Source of the DNA: Thermofilaceae archaeon
Lineage (GTDB): Archaea > Thermoproteota > Thermoprotei > Thermofilales > Thermofilaceae
Length of the DNA: 7,473 bases
Direction of reading: 5' to 3'
Assembly: GCA_027017025.1 (NCBI GenBank)
Contig: JALURH010000227.1
Span: 1-7,473 of the forward strand
Part shown: piece after piece, positions 1 through 6,860 of the stretch
Layout: each line of letters opens with the position of its first letter
Numbering within the stretch: position 1 is the first letter of the stretch
Notes under the pieces: model-generated
What the model was told of the DNA's origin: nothing
The model's database searches: none
What the model saw: the letters and a program-made list of their open reading frames with translations, nothing else
Position numbers and translations under genes: made by a program

Positions 1-396
1 TCCATGAACTATAGGAGTGAGCCAATAATTAGGATGGCTAACACCTACCTTAATCCTGGTGACTATACCTTTGATGAATTAATTGAGGACATAAAATATG
101 GTGTATACATTAAGAGCTATATGGAGTGGAATATAGATGACGAGAGGTGGAGCCAGAGGTACGTTGGGTTAGAAGCATATCTTATTGAGAATGGCGAGTT
201 CAAAACATTGATTAAAAACCCCGTTTTAGAGGTGACGACGAAAGCTTTCTATAGCAGGATCGATGCAGTCGATAAGAACCTTAGGTTCTATGCAGGCACC
301 TGCGGCAAGGGTGAACCAGCACAGGGTATACCTGTCTGGTTCGGGGGACCAAATGTCCGCCTAAAAGGTATTAGGCTCGGGGTGGCTCCACTATGA
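1..396 (+). CDS. tldD: TldD metalloprotease subunit, C-terminal part (5' truncated by window edge)
   Basis: This is the last roughly 131 codons of TldD, the catalytic half of the TldD-TldE peptidase that degrades unfolded or small peptides. The frame is open from base 1, so the methionine at base 4 is internal and the true start lies outside the window. Family features that are visible: RMANTYLNPGDYTFDELI, matching the 'RMTNTY..PG' strand of TldD; a long substrate-facing region ending in EAYLIENGEF; and the C-terminal GTCGKG around codons 99-104 followed by a glycine-rich tail (VWFGGPNVR). The HExxxH-type zinc motif of TldD would lie upstream and cannot be checked. The stop codon overlaps the tldE start by 4 nt (ATGA), so the two subunits are probably translationally coupled and made in equal amounts. 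The family call is secure. Confidence 0.93.
   Translation, partial: SMNYRSEPIIRMANTYLNPGDYTFDELIEDIKYGVYIKSYMEWNIDDERWSQRYVGLEAYLIENGEFKTLIKNPVLEVTTKAFYSRIDAVDKNLRFYAGTCGKGEPAQGIPVWFGGPNVRLKGIRLGVAPL
379..385 (+). promoter_or_regulatory. Ribosome binding site of tldE inside the tldD end
   Basis: GGGGTGG lies 7 nt upstream of the ATG at 393 and resembles the GGAGGTG complement of the archaeal 16S 3' end. It supports the overlapping start as the real one. Confidence 0.55.
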
Positions 397-1730
397 AGGA
401 TGAATTAATTAGTTTAGCCAACAAAGTTGTTAGTGAAGCAATCAAATACGGTTTCGAGGAAGCCGCTGCGAAAGTCTCGGTACTAAAGGAGACTATGGTG
501 AAGATAGCGAATAGTGAGCCAAGTGTTATACAGGACTGGGATAATACCTTTATCACCCTATATATGTCGAGGGATAAGAAGATAGTTGTATCAAGTATAC
601 ATTCTATTAAGCCCGAATCTATATCCCAGGTGATATCGAAGGTAGCTAAGGGGGTAGAAAACATTAAGCCATCCATACTCTATGCCCCACTACCAGAGCC
701 TCAGAGAGTAACGTCTCTCAGCGGTACTGTTGATAAGAAAATACTCGAAGCAATGGATGAGCCATCGAATATTGCTGAAACTATTATTGAGGTAGCGCAT
801 AGGGAGAGGATAGATAGTATCGCCGGGATGTTTTCACTTAGGTATAGTGAGAAAGCTCTAGTAACATCTAAGGGCGCTGAGCTCTACGAGGAGGCATCAA
901 TGATTGAAACATATATTAGAGCTTTCGCTGGAGATGGGTCAGGCCAGTGGGCTCTCGGCTCCAGGACCTTAGACCTACGCTCTATCGAGGATATGGCTAG
1001 AATCGCCTCCAAATATGCTGTCGAGTCAAAGAACTCTGTAGAAATTGAGCCAGGCGAATACGATATTATTCTCTCACCCATGGTTGCAGGTAACCTCCTT
1101 AACTACGTCGCCCGGATGAGTAGTGCATACTATATCCTGATGGGTGTATCAATATTTATGAAAAACAGGCCTGGGGATATCGTAGCTTCTAGCAAGCTTA
1201 CAATAATTGATGCCCCTAGAGATAAATCTCTACCGGGTTCTACAGCGTTCGATGACGAGGGATTGGAGACATATAACAAACCTATAATTGAGAAAGGTGT
1301 CTTAAGGAATATTCTCCATAACACTAAAACCGCTAGCAAAATGGGTGCTAAATCTACAGCTAATGCTGGGTGGATAGCACCTTCTCCATGGGCATTGAAG
1401 GTAGAAAGTGGGGACTATACATTGGATGAGATGATAGGTGAAGTGAAGAATGGCCTACTTGTTACAAATAACTGGTATACTAGGCTCCAGAACTATATCG
1501 AGGGGGTGTTCTCAACGATAACTCGTGACGCATTATTCCTCATAAAGGATGGCGAGATAGTTAAACCAGTGAAGAAGCTAAGGATAGCTGATACCTTCCC
1601 TAAGTTCCTACATAACATCTATGCGTTAACGAAGGAGTCCTACCCAATTAAGTGGTGGGAGGTGGAGACTGCAACTCAACTACCCTATATTCTAGTAAGG
1701 AATGTGAAAACCTCAAAACATACTGTATAA
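393..1730 (+). CDS. tldE: TldE/PmbA, non-catalytic partner subunit of the TldD-TldE peptidase
   Basis: The protein has 445 residues, normal for TldE/PmbA (peptidase U62 family). In the known complex, TldE pairs with TldD, which carries the metal site, to form a closed chamber for peptide cleavage. Seen here: an N-terminal strand-helix domain; the central DIILSPMVAGNLLNYVARM segment; the family hallmark FDDEG at about residues 286-290, followed by IEKGVLRNILHN at about 299-310; then AKSTANAGW; and a C-terminal barrel ending LPYILVRNVK. No HExxxH zinc motif is present, as expected for the E subunit. The ATG lies inside the tldD stop (ATGA overlap), and a GGGGTGG ribosome site ends 7 nt before it. 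Downstream, a T-run at 1746-1751 could end the transcript. Confidence 0.93.
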   Translation: MKDELISLANKVVSEAIKYGFEEAAAKVSVLKETMVKIANSEPSVIQDWDNTFITLYMSRDKKIVVSSIHSIKPESISQVISKVAKGVENIKPSILYAPLPEPQRVTSLSGTVDKKILEAMDEPSNIAETIIEVAHRERIDSIAGMFSLRYSEKALVTSKGAELYEEASMIETYIRAFAGDGSGQWALGSRTLDLRSIEDMARIASKYAVESKNSVEIEPGEYDIILSPMVAGNLLNYVARMSSAYYILMGVSIFMKNRPGDIVASSKLTIIDAPRDKSLPGSTAFDDEGLETYNKPIIEKGVLRNILHNTKTASKMGAKSTANAGWIAPSPWALKVESGDYTLDEMIGEVKNGLLVTNNWYTRLQNYIEGVFSTITRDALFLIKDGEIVKPVKKLRIADTFPKFLHNIYALTKESYPIKWWEVETATQLPYILVRNVKTSKHTV

Positions 1731-1743
1731 ACATAAATACAAA

Positions 1744-1776
1744 CTATTTTTTACGACATAGTATAAATTTTACCTA
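1744..1776 (+). promoter_or_regulatory. Promoter of the ADP-ribosylglycohydrolase gene (leaderless transcript)
   Basis: The T/A-rich element CTATTTTTTA (1744-1753) is centred about 26 nt before the ATG at 1776, the usual distance from archaeal TATA box to transcription start. No Shine-Dalgarno-like sequence precedes the ATG (GTATAAATTTTACCT). A leaderless mRNA starting at or near the A of the ATG is therefore likely. The T6 run (1746-1751) may also act as a U-rich terminator for tldDE. A second TATA-like string at 1761-1770 is too close to the ATG to serve it. Confidence 0.5.
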
Positions 1777-3080
1777 TGCAGATTATTGATCCCCAAGAGC
1801 TAAGACAGCTACTAGAGTACGAGATTAGGCAGAAATGGGAGGAAGGAGTAGATACAACGTACTTCGAGGAGAAAATAAGGGAAGTTAATCTCAACTCTAG
1901 GGAACTATTATCAATATACGAAGAGTTATCCCACCTGGTGCCTCGAGAACCAAAATATAATGAACCCAGTAACCTATCTGATATTAGGAGGCTACGCCCA
2001 AAGGGGCCACGTATCCTAGAGCATCACTTAAGCACCAGAGAGCTATACAATAAGATTCTAGGAGGATGGCTCGGTAGATGCATAGGTTGCATGCTGGGTA
2101 AACCTGTTGAAGGCTGGAGTCGGAGTAAAATTAGGAATCGTCTTACAAAAGTAGGTGAATACCCCCTCAGAAACTATTTTCCAATGAGGGTTTTCAGCAG
2201 TATGGAGCTTAAGGACAAATTTGTGCTCACTAGGGAGGGTATAAGGCGTGTAGAAAGAGATGACGATATAGATTATACGATAATAAACCTAGATATAGTT
2301 GAGGAATATGGTCTAAGCTTTAGTACAGATAACGTGGGGGAAACTTGGTTACTAAAGCTACCATACAAGGCGGTATATACCGCTGAGAGATGTGCCTATA
2401 GAAACCTTATCCTAGGCTTTAAACCTCCGGAAACCGCATCCTTCCTTAATCCATTTAGGGAGTGGATCGGAGCGCAGATAAGGGCTGATCTATGGGGGTA
2501 TATATGTCCTGGGAAACCGGAGCTAGCTGCTGAGCTAGCTTTCCGCGATGCAAGACTATCTCATGTGAAGAATGGTATATATGGTGAAATGTTTTTTAGC
2601 GCTGTTATAGCCTCGGCTTTCGTGGAGAAAGATATCGAGAAATTATTGGAGATTGGTCTCTCGGAGATACCTTCTACTAGTAGGTTCGCCGAAGCTATAA
2701 AATATGTTATTGGCCTCTGGAAAAAAGGTCTAGGTTGGGAGGAGGCGTTAGATAAAGTGCAGGAACGATATGGGTTCTATAGCCCAGTCCATACAATTAA
2801 TAATGCTGCTATAGTAGCAACTGCGCTCCTCTGGGGTGAGGGTAGGTTTACAGATACCATCACTATAGCCGTTATGGGTGGGCTAGATACAGATTGTAAC
2901 GGTGCAACTGCTGGGTCAGTTATAGGTGTTGTTCTCGGAGCGGATAATATACCTGTAGAGTGGGTTGAACCCCTCAATAATACTATTATTAGCTATGTAG
3001 CTGGTTTCCAAGAGAGCAGGATAACTAGCTTAGCTGAGAGAACAACGAGGGTTGCAGAATCGGGTTTAAAATCTTGGTAG
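1776..3080 (+). CDS. ADP-ribosylglycohydrolase (DraG/ARH family) with N-terminal extension
   Basis: The protein has 434 residues. Members of this family remove ADP-ribose from proteins, nucleic acids or small molecules using two metal ions. Residues 1 to about 88 form a charged helical extension not needed for the fold. The catalytic domain starts near residue 89. The GGWLGRCIGCMLGKPVEG motif (about 96-113) supplies E112, equivalent to the N-terminal Glu of ARH proteins. DDDID (162-166) matches the first acidic metal cluster. GGLDTDCNGATAGS (368-381) is the C-terminal signature, with D371 and D373 as metal ligands. The Thr that follows the second Asp in DraG/ARH3 (DTDT) is Cys374 here. No signal peptide is seen, so it should be cytosolic. 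It stands alone between a rightward tldDE pair and a leftward gene, so context gives no substrate. The family is secure; the substrate is unknown. Confidence 0.9.
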   Translation: MQIIDPQELRQLLEYEIRQKWEEGVDTTYFEEKIREVNLNSRELLSIYEELSHLVPREPKYNEPSNLSDIRRLRPKGPRILEHHLSTRELYNKILGGWLGRCIGCMLGKPVEGWSRSKIRNRLTKVGEYPLRNYFPMRVFSSMELKDKFVLTREGIRRVERDDDIDYTIINLDIVEEYGLSFSTDNVGETWLLKLPYKAVYTAERCAYRNLILGFKPPETASFLNPFREWIGAQIRADLWGYICPGKPELAAELAFRDARLSHVKNGIYGEMFFSAVIASAFVEKDIEKLLEIGLSEIPSTSRFAEAIKYVIGLWKKGLGWEEALDKVQERYGFYSPVHTINNAAIVATALLWGEGRFTDTITIAVMGGLDTDCNGATAGSVIGVVLGADNIPVEWVEPLNNTIISYVAGFQESRITSLAERTTRVAESGLKSW

Positions 3081-3089
3081 CTTTTTCCT
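3081..3089 (+). terminator. T-rich terminator after the ADP-ribosylglycohydrolase gene
   Basis: CTTTTTCCT follows the TAG stop immediately, in a gap of only 25 nt to the convergent binding-protein gene. Archaeal transcription often ends at such U-runs without a hairpin. No comparable T-run is seen for the opposite direction in this gap, so the leftward transcript may run into the antisense of the upstream gene. Confidence 0.4.
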
Positions 3090-3105
3090 GAGTTAGAAGT
3101 AGTGT

Positions 3106-4092
3106 CTACGTCTTTCTCCTATATAATACGACCAGTAGTAGGATGATAGCAATAACCGCTATACCCATGATATAACTTAGGTTTAAATTCGTGGATATTG
3201 ATCCATCACCCACATTATGTCTAATTTTAGTCTCCTCTAGCTGGTCTAGGATGCTGAGGAGGTTTTCTGGTATGCTTCTAGCCTCAAGTGGTGAGGGAAT
3301 AACTATAACCGGTATACCATATTTCTCAGCTATTTCCCTAGCTTTCTCATTCGCTTGTATGGAGCCATTGACTAGTAACACAGTACCTATTTCCCCCCTC
3401 TGAGCCGCTTCCTCTATAGCAATAATATCTTGGGGAGTTGTTGGTACATTATGTTCCTTAACAATTAGGAATTTAACATTAATCCCTAACCAGTTTACAG
3501 CATATTGTGCGAGGGGTGTGGCAGCTAGGGCAGTTATATTTAGCTTAGGTATATTCACTCTAATTTCCTCAATCCTTTCCCTGATTCTCTCCAGTTTTGA
3601 TCGATATTCTTCCGAGCACGCTGGATTTACTTCCTCCAGGTTTTTCTCGAGAACCTCCATGAATACTATATAGTTCTGTGGATCATATATAGGCATGTGG
3701 TAATTAGGCTGACTCGTTGCTGGGTTTATAAGTATATTTATTCCAGGAAGATAGGGTATCTCTATCAACCTAGCTTTTATCTCACCATTCTCTATTTTCT
3801 CCCTTATTTTCTTCTCGAAAGAACTATGAGCCGTAGATACCACAATATTTGCTGAAATAAGCTTCTCCATGTCTCTAGGCGTTAACTCGTAGCTATGTGG
3901 GTCTACGCCCGGTGGAACTATTGATTCCACGGAATCATATACACATAGTAGCTGCTCGACATCGTACTTTAGGCTTGGGAAAGTAACTATAATCCTTACA
4001 CCCTTTGTTTGGGGCATCGCAGTATTAACATGTAGTGTGGCTATGAGGATAGTAGTGTATAGGAATATTGTAAATATTTTCCTAGTATCCAT
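3106..4092 (-). CDS. znuA: ZnuA-like metal-binding protein of an ABC transporter, membrane anchored
   Basis: An extracytoplasmic binding protein of the cluster A-I family (ZnuA/PsaA/TroA), which hands Zn2+ or Mn2+ to an ABC permease. I chose the ATG at 4092 (328 aa). It is followed at once by a charged start and a hydrophobic signal segment (IFTIFLYTTILIATLHVNTA), and the shared TATA box lies 33 nt away. The longer frame from 4140 (344 aa) would include the TATA box in coding sequence. In 328-aa numbering, two canonical His ligands are present: H66 in GVDPHSYE and H132 in NYHMPIYDP. The third His (usually H-D-A-F-x-Y) appears as Thr192 in ATPLAQY, and the acidic fourth ligand as Asn242 in LVNGS. 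A C-terminal membrane segment (about 307-324) and RRKT tail anchor it, common in archaea. It is read divergently from the ATPase-permease-regulator operon, its likely partners. The family is clear; the metal is not. Confidence 0.85.
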   Translation of the reverse strand: MDTRKIFTIFLYTTILIATLHVNTAMPQTKGVRIIVTFPSLKYDVEQLLCVYDSVESIVPPGVDPHSYELTPRDMEKLISANIVVSTAHSSFEKKIREKIENGEIKARLIEIPYLPGINILINPATSQPNYHMPIYDPQNYIVFMEVLEKNLEEVNPACSEEYRSKLERIRERIEEIRVNIPKLNITALAATPLAQYAVNWLGINVKFLIVKEHNVPTTPQDIIAIEEAAQRGEIGTVLLVNGSIQANEKAREIAEKYGIPVIVIPSPLEARSIPENLLSILDQLEETKIRHNVGDGSISTNLNLSYIMGIAVIAIILLLVVLYRRKT

Positions 4093-4157
4093 GATACCCC
4101 AGTTACCTCCTGTGCACAGATTTATAAAGATTTTCTGCATATTGTGTACAGGGGATT
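4093..4157. promoter_or_regulatory. Divergent promoter/operator between the binding protein and the ABC ATPase
   Basis: This 65-nt gap holds one perfectly self-complementary TATA box, TTTATAAA (4121-4128). Its centre is about 33 nt from each start codon (4092 leftward, 4158 rightward), so it could serve both directions with leaders under about 10 nt. The purine-rich GAAAATC on the leftward side looks like the better BRE. A 10-bp perfect palindrome CTGTGCACAG lies at 4110-4119. Related TGTGYACAGG elements occur in opposite orientation on both sides (minus strand 4118-4109, plus strand 4143-4152; 9 of 10 bases equal). They are candidate operator sites for the NikR-like regulator encoded at the operon's end. 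A GGAGGT at 4110-4105 (minus) and GGGG at 4151-4154 (plus) could act as ribosome sites. Confidence 0.6.
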
Positions 4158-4934
4158 ATGGGCCAAGAACCCTACATAGATGTTAGGGAGCTAACTGTGG
4201 TATATGGAGGCGAAACTATATTCGAGAATGAAAACTTCCGCATAGAGGGCTCTGGACTAACTATGGTTATAGGACCAAATGGCTCGGGGAAAACTACGCT
4301 CTTCAAATCTATCCTAGGTTTAGTGTCACCAGTTAAGGGTAGAGTAGTTGTAAATGGTGTAGACGTTACAGGGCATCCCGAAGTAGCTGGGAAAATAATT
4401 GGTTATGTTCCACAACTACTAGAAATTAACGCATCTTTCCCAGTGAGTGTTAAAGAAGTTATTGAATCTGCTATTATCCTCCACAGAGCCCCTCCTAGAC
4501 TTCTTACACCTAGGTATCTTAAGGAGAGGATACTAAATTTGCTTAACAAACTTGAGTTAAGGGAGGTAGCTAATAAACCACTTAGGGAGTTAAGCGGTGG
4601 GCAGAGGCAGCGAGCATTTATAGCTAGAGCTATTATCTGGGATCCAAGTATCTTAATACTTGATGAGCCCTTGTCTGCTGTTGACCCCAAGGGACGTATC
4701 GAGATAGTCAAACTTATAGCTGAGTTAGCGGAATCCAAGCTTGTTCTCGTGAGTAGCCATGACCCCAGTCTCTTCTTACCATACGCTAAGGCAATAATGG
4801 TTGTAAATAGGGGAGTTCTAGCAATAGGGTCGCCGGAGGAGATACTTAACTTAGAGCTACTTAAGCAGGTTTACGGTGATAGTGTTATGCTTATCCAGGA
4901 ATGCATGCACCTATGTGATAGCCATGTACGTTGA
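4158..4934 (+). CDS. znuC: ABC transporter ATPase for metal uptake (ZnuC/MntB type)
   Basis: The 258-residue nucleotide-binding subunit hydrolyses ATP on the cytoplasmic side to drive metal import. All motifs are intact: Walker A GPNGSGKTT (39-47), Q-loop Gln86 in VPQLLE, signature LSGGQRQR (145-152), Walker B ILILDE (165-170), D-loop SAVD (173-176) and switch His201 in SSHD. Length and motif spacing fit the zinc/manganese branch, and the next gene is its membrane partner. The ATG is preceded by GGGG and lies 33 nt from the shared TATA box. The extreme C-terminus is unusual: C249-M-H251-L-C253-D-S-H256, a Cys/His cluster that could bind metal. The coding end overlaps the permease start by about 11 nt, indicating coupled translation. 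Confidence 0.92.
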   Translation: MGQEPYIDVRELTVVYGGETIFENENFRIEGSGLTMVIGPNGSGKTTLFKSILGLVSPVKGRVVVNGVDVTGHPEVAGKIIGYVPQLLEINASFPVSVKEVIESAIILHRAPPRLLTPRYLKERILNLLNKLELREVANKPLRELSGGQRQRAFIARAIIWDPSILILDEPLSAVDPKGRIEIVKLIAELAESKLVLVSSHDPSLFLPYAKAIMVVNRGVLAIGSPEEILNLELLKQVYGDSVMLIQECMHLCDSHVR

Positions 4935-5733
4935 TCCACGTTGGCTAATAGTGGTGGTCTCTGCCTCCATTGTATACGGCTTACTTAGCTCTATTATCGC
5001 AGCTAGGAGGCTTTTCTTCCTAGCTGGTGCTTTACCACATAGTGCCCTGTTAGCAGCTGTCTTAGCCATCATAGCTTCCAAGACTATAGGGGGTGGAGCC
5101 GAGCTATGGGCTCTAGCTATAAGTATAGTGTTAGTTTCTAGTATAGCTCTACTTATCTCAAAGGGGGTGGAACCCGATTCAGCCACAGCAATATTTGTTT
5201 CTTTCTCTGTTTCATCAACAGCTATAGGTATCTATTATGTCCTTACGATGTTCCCGGTGGAGACAAGCCTATGGGCATATATTCTCGGCGACCCACTCCT
5301 AGTTACGTGGCGTGATGTTAACTATATGGTTATAGTTTCCCTAGCTATCTTAGCGTTAATTGTTCCTTTTCTCCGGGAACATATATTGATAGGGGTAGAT
5401 AGAGATTTCGTAAAACTCTCGGGTGTAAAAGTCGTCGTATACGATACTATATTCATGGTATCTTTAGCACTCGCCACTGTTGGATTGTTGAGGGCTGTTG
5501 GCTTCGTAGTTGAACACGTAATGCTCCTCCTCCCGGGGACTATTGCGGCGATGGTTGCACGTAACAGCAGGAGTGCGGTACTGCTCGGCTTAATAGTGTC
5601 TATGATTAGTGGGGTAGCTGGCTTAGTGGTAAGTATATTAACTGGTTTTGCTCCATCGGGGGTAATAGGTTTAATATTACTATCGGTGTATGTAGTTAGC
5701 TTAGCTACTAGGAGGATGAGAGGCTATGGCTAA
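4924..5733 (+). CDS. znuB: ABC metal transporter permease (ZnuB/MntC type)
   Basis: A membrane permease of the ABC-3 family forming the metal channel, with about eight or nine predicted hydrophobic segments. I chose the ATG at 4924 (269 aa), which gives a short N-terminus (MYVDPRW) before the first helix. The frame is open further upstream to a GTG at 4876, which would add 16 residues and lengthen the overlap with the ATPase gene. Family marks: FFLAGALPHSALLAA near residues 30-45, matching 'LLGDALSHA'; GVEPDSATAI; the conserved ILGDPLLV loop; VDRDFVKLSGV, matching 'DPEFARAAGL'; and a late VVEHVMLLLPGTIAAMVA segment matching 'LLVxALLxLPAATA'. The Asp of the usual G-D-A-x-S-H motif is absent here (AGALPHS). 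It overlaps both the ATPase before it and the regulator after it, so all three are one operon. Confidence 0.88.
   Translation: MYVDPRWLIVVVSASIVYGLLSSIIAARRLFFLAGALPHSALLAAVLAIIASKTIGGGAELWALAISIVLVSSIALLISKGVEPDSATAIFVSFSVSSTAIGIYYVLTMFPVETSLWAYILGDPLLVTWRDVNYMVIVSLAILALIVPFLREHILIGVDRDFVKLSGVKVVVYDTIFMVSLALATVGLLRAVGFVVEHVMLLLPGTIAAMVARNSRSAVLLGLIVSMISGVAGLVVSILTGFAPSGVIGLILLSVYVVSLATRRMRGYG
5711..5715 (+). promoter_or_regulatory. Ribosome binding site of the NikR-like regulator
   Basis: GGAGG ends 10 nt before the ATG at 5726, inside the permease coding end. It supports this start and suggests the regulator is translated separately from, although overlapping with, the permease. Confidence 0.5.
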
Positions 5734-6115
5734 GAAGAGATTCGGTGTATCTCTTCCCGAGGAGTTAGCTACTAGTTTAGATGAGCTTGCATCAAGGCTG
5801 GGTGTAGATAGGTCGAGGTTGATAGCAGAGGTTATAAGGGAGTTTATACACGATAGGGTTCATGTTTTAACTCCACACCAGTGTAGAGGTGTCCTAGTAG
5901 TTGTTTCAAGCGATAGGGAGGCAAATAAGTTATCTGAGGTTTATGAAAGGAGGCATAGCTTCGTTAAAGCTAGGATGCATTGCCATAGTGAGGGTAGCTG
6001 TATAGATGTTCTCTTTGTGGAGGCTAGTAGCGACGATATAATAGATTTTGAGAGGGAGCTACGTAGTCTGAGATCCACGAAGGTTAGGTATATGCCTCTC
6101 TCGTGGGTGTTTTAG
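5726..6115 (+). CDS. NikR-like ribbon-helix-helix metal-responsive regulator with altered metal site
   Basis: 129 residues, close to NikR (about 133). Residues 4-45 form the ribbon-helix-helix DNA-binding domain (RFGVSLPEELATSLDELASR...RSRLIAEVIREFI). Residues 54-127 match the ACT-like C-terminal domain that binds Ni2+ and forms tetramers. Aligned by eye to E. coli NikR, ligands His87, His89 and Cys95 correspond to H85, H87 and C92, in MHCHSEGSC. The His76 ligand appears to be Glu74, although H77 is nearby. The H-to-C spacing is one residue shorter, and an extra C86 and a H51/C53 pair are present. The gene overlaps the permease by 8 nt and ends the transporter operon, so it probably represses that operon and the divergent binding-protein gene when metal is sufficient. 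Its metal may be zinc, manganese, cobalt or nickel. The family call is firm; the metal is open. Confidence 0.82.
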   Translation: MAKKRFGVSLPEELATSLDELASRLGVDRSRLIAEVIREFIHDRVHVLTPHQCRGVLVVVSSDREANKLSEVYERRHSFVKARMHCHSEGSCIDVLFVEASSDDIIDFERELRSLRSTKVRYMPLSWVF

Positions 6116-6164
6116 GTAACGTAAAAAGTAGTTGGACATCTGTTAGCCACTTTTAACGCTATTA

Positions 6165-6199
6165 GTAATATTAAATAGTTTTTGTAGGTTTAATTTTCT
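6165..6199 (+). promoter_or_regulatory. Promoter of the ATP-cone gene (leaderless, TTG start)
   Basis: ATATTAAATAG (6168-6178) is centred about 25-26 nt before the TTG at 6199, so transcription probably starts at or beside that TTG. The next TTTTT run (6179-6183) may end transcripts from the metal operon. The remaining part of this 83-nt gap shows nothing else I can name. Confidence 0.45.
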
Positions 6200-6768
6200 T
6201 GGCGAGGGATATGGTTAAAGTAGTTAAAGTTGATGGAACACTAGAGGAATTTGATAAGGAAAAAATTGTTCAGAGCTGTGTAAAAGCTGGGGCAACCGAG
6301 GATGTAGCCAGGGAGATAGCGGATAAAGTTGCTAAGCAAGTTAAGGAGGGTACTAGAACAACTGAAATTAGGAGAACTGTTCTAAGAATGCTTAGGGAGA
6401 GGAACTCAGAGTGGGCGGATAACTGGGAGTTCTACGATAGGGTTGTTAAAGGTAGGATAACGTATGAAAACGGTAAATTCGTTGTAATAAAGAGAGGTAA
6501 CCTATACCTTGGTAGAGAAGTAAGGGATATAGGTGAGAGAGGCCTAGATACAGCTGAGGAAGTAAGAGCTATCCTCAGGGAGCTTGAAGAAGATCTTGAA
6601 CACGGCATACCTAGGAGAACTATACATAGTAGAACATATGTCTTGTTTATGGCTGTACTAAGGTCGAAGAAGATGCCTAGAGAGGAGAAAATAAAGGCTG
6701 TAGAAGCTATAAATGAGTTCAGAAAGAAACATGGGTGGAAACCCTTTGAACTAAAGAAGCCGTTGTAG
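6199..6768 (+). CDS. Stand-alone ATP-cone domain protein
   Basis: 189 residues from a TTG start. Residues about 5-95 form an ATP-cone: VKVVKVDGTLEEFDKEKIVQ, then two amphipathic helices, TRTTEIRRTVLRML and ADNWEFYDRVVKGR. This module binds ATP/dATP and controls ribonucleotide reductases and the repressor NrdR. There is no NrdR zinc ribbon before it and no reductase domain after it. Residues 96-189 are a highly charged, mostly helical domain with no motif I recognise. The start is chosen because the TATA box places the transcription start at the TTG; the ATG at 6211 (four residues shorter) is the alternative, but the GAGG before it is too close to act as a normal ribosome site. It may be a nucleotide-sensing regulator, but this is inference. 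It has its own promoter and no operon partner in the window. Confidence 0.75.
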   Translation: MARDMVKVVKVDGTLEEFDKEKIVQSCVKAGATEDVAREIADKVAKQVKEGTRTTEIRRTVLRMLRERNSEWADNWEFYDRVVKGRITYENGKFVVIKRGNLYLGREVRDIGERGLDTAEEVRAILRELEEDLEHGIPRRTIHSRTYVLFMAVLRSKKMPREEKIKAVEAINEFRKKHGWKPFELKKPL

Positions 6769-6860
6769 CGAGGCTCTGTAGCTATAGTAAGAGGATATAG
6801 CGTGCTCCGGGTTAAAGCATAGATCCTAAGGTTTAAGTATCTTTAGGTCATACTCCCTAA

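Noticed and set aside
371..676. Minus-strand and other out-of-phase open frames inside tldE, the glycohydrolase, the ATPase and the permease
   Set aside because: They lie wholly opposite or out of frame with well-supported genes, show no family features and have no promoter or ribosome site.
4093..4140. Longer binding-protein start at 4140 (16 extra residues)
   Set aside because: The extra residues would be encoded by the TATA box and palindrome, and would place charged and polar residues ahead of a good signal segment. The ATG at 4092 fits the promoter geometry better.
4876..4923. GTG start of the permease at 4876
   Set aside because: It would add 16 residues unlike the family N-terminus and give a 59-nt overlap. 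The ATG at 4924 fits better, although it is not proven.
6775..6822. A tRNA 5'-half-like string: TAGCTATAG...GGATATAGCG, then a TGCT/AGCA stem, suggesting a split or intron-containing tRNA
   Set aside because: The D-loop is too long (13 nt), the anticodon loop would be 9 nt without T33, and neither a GGTTCRA T-arm nor a matching acceptor 3' strand follows nearby.
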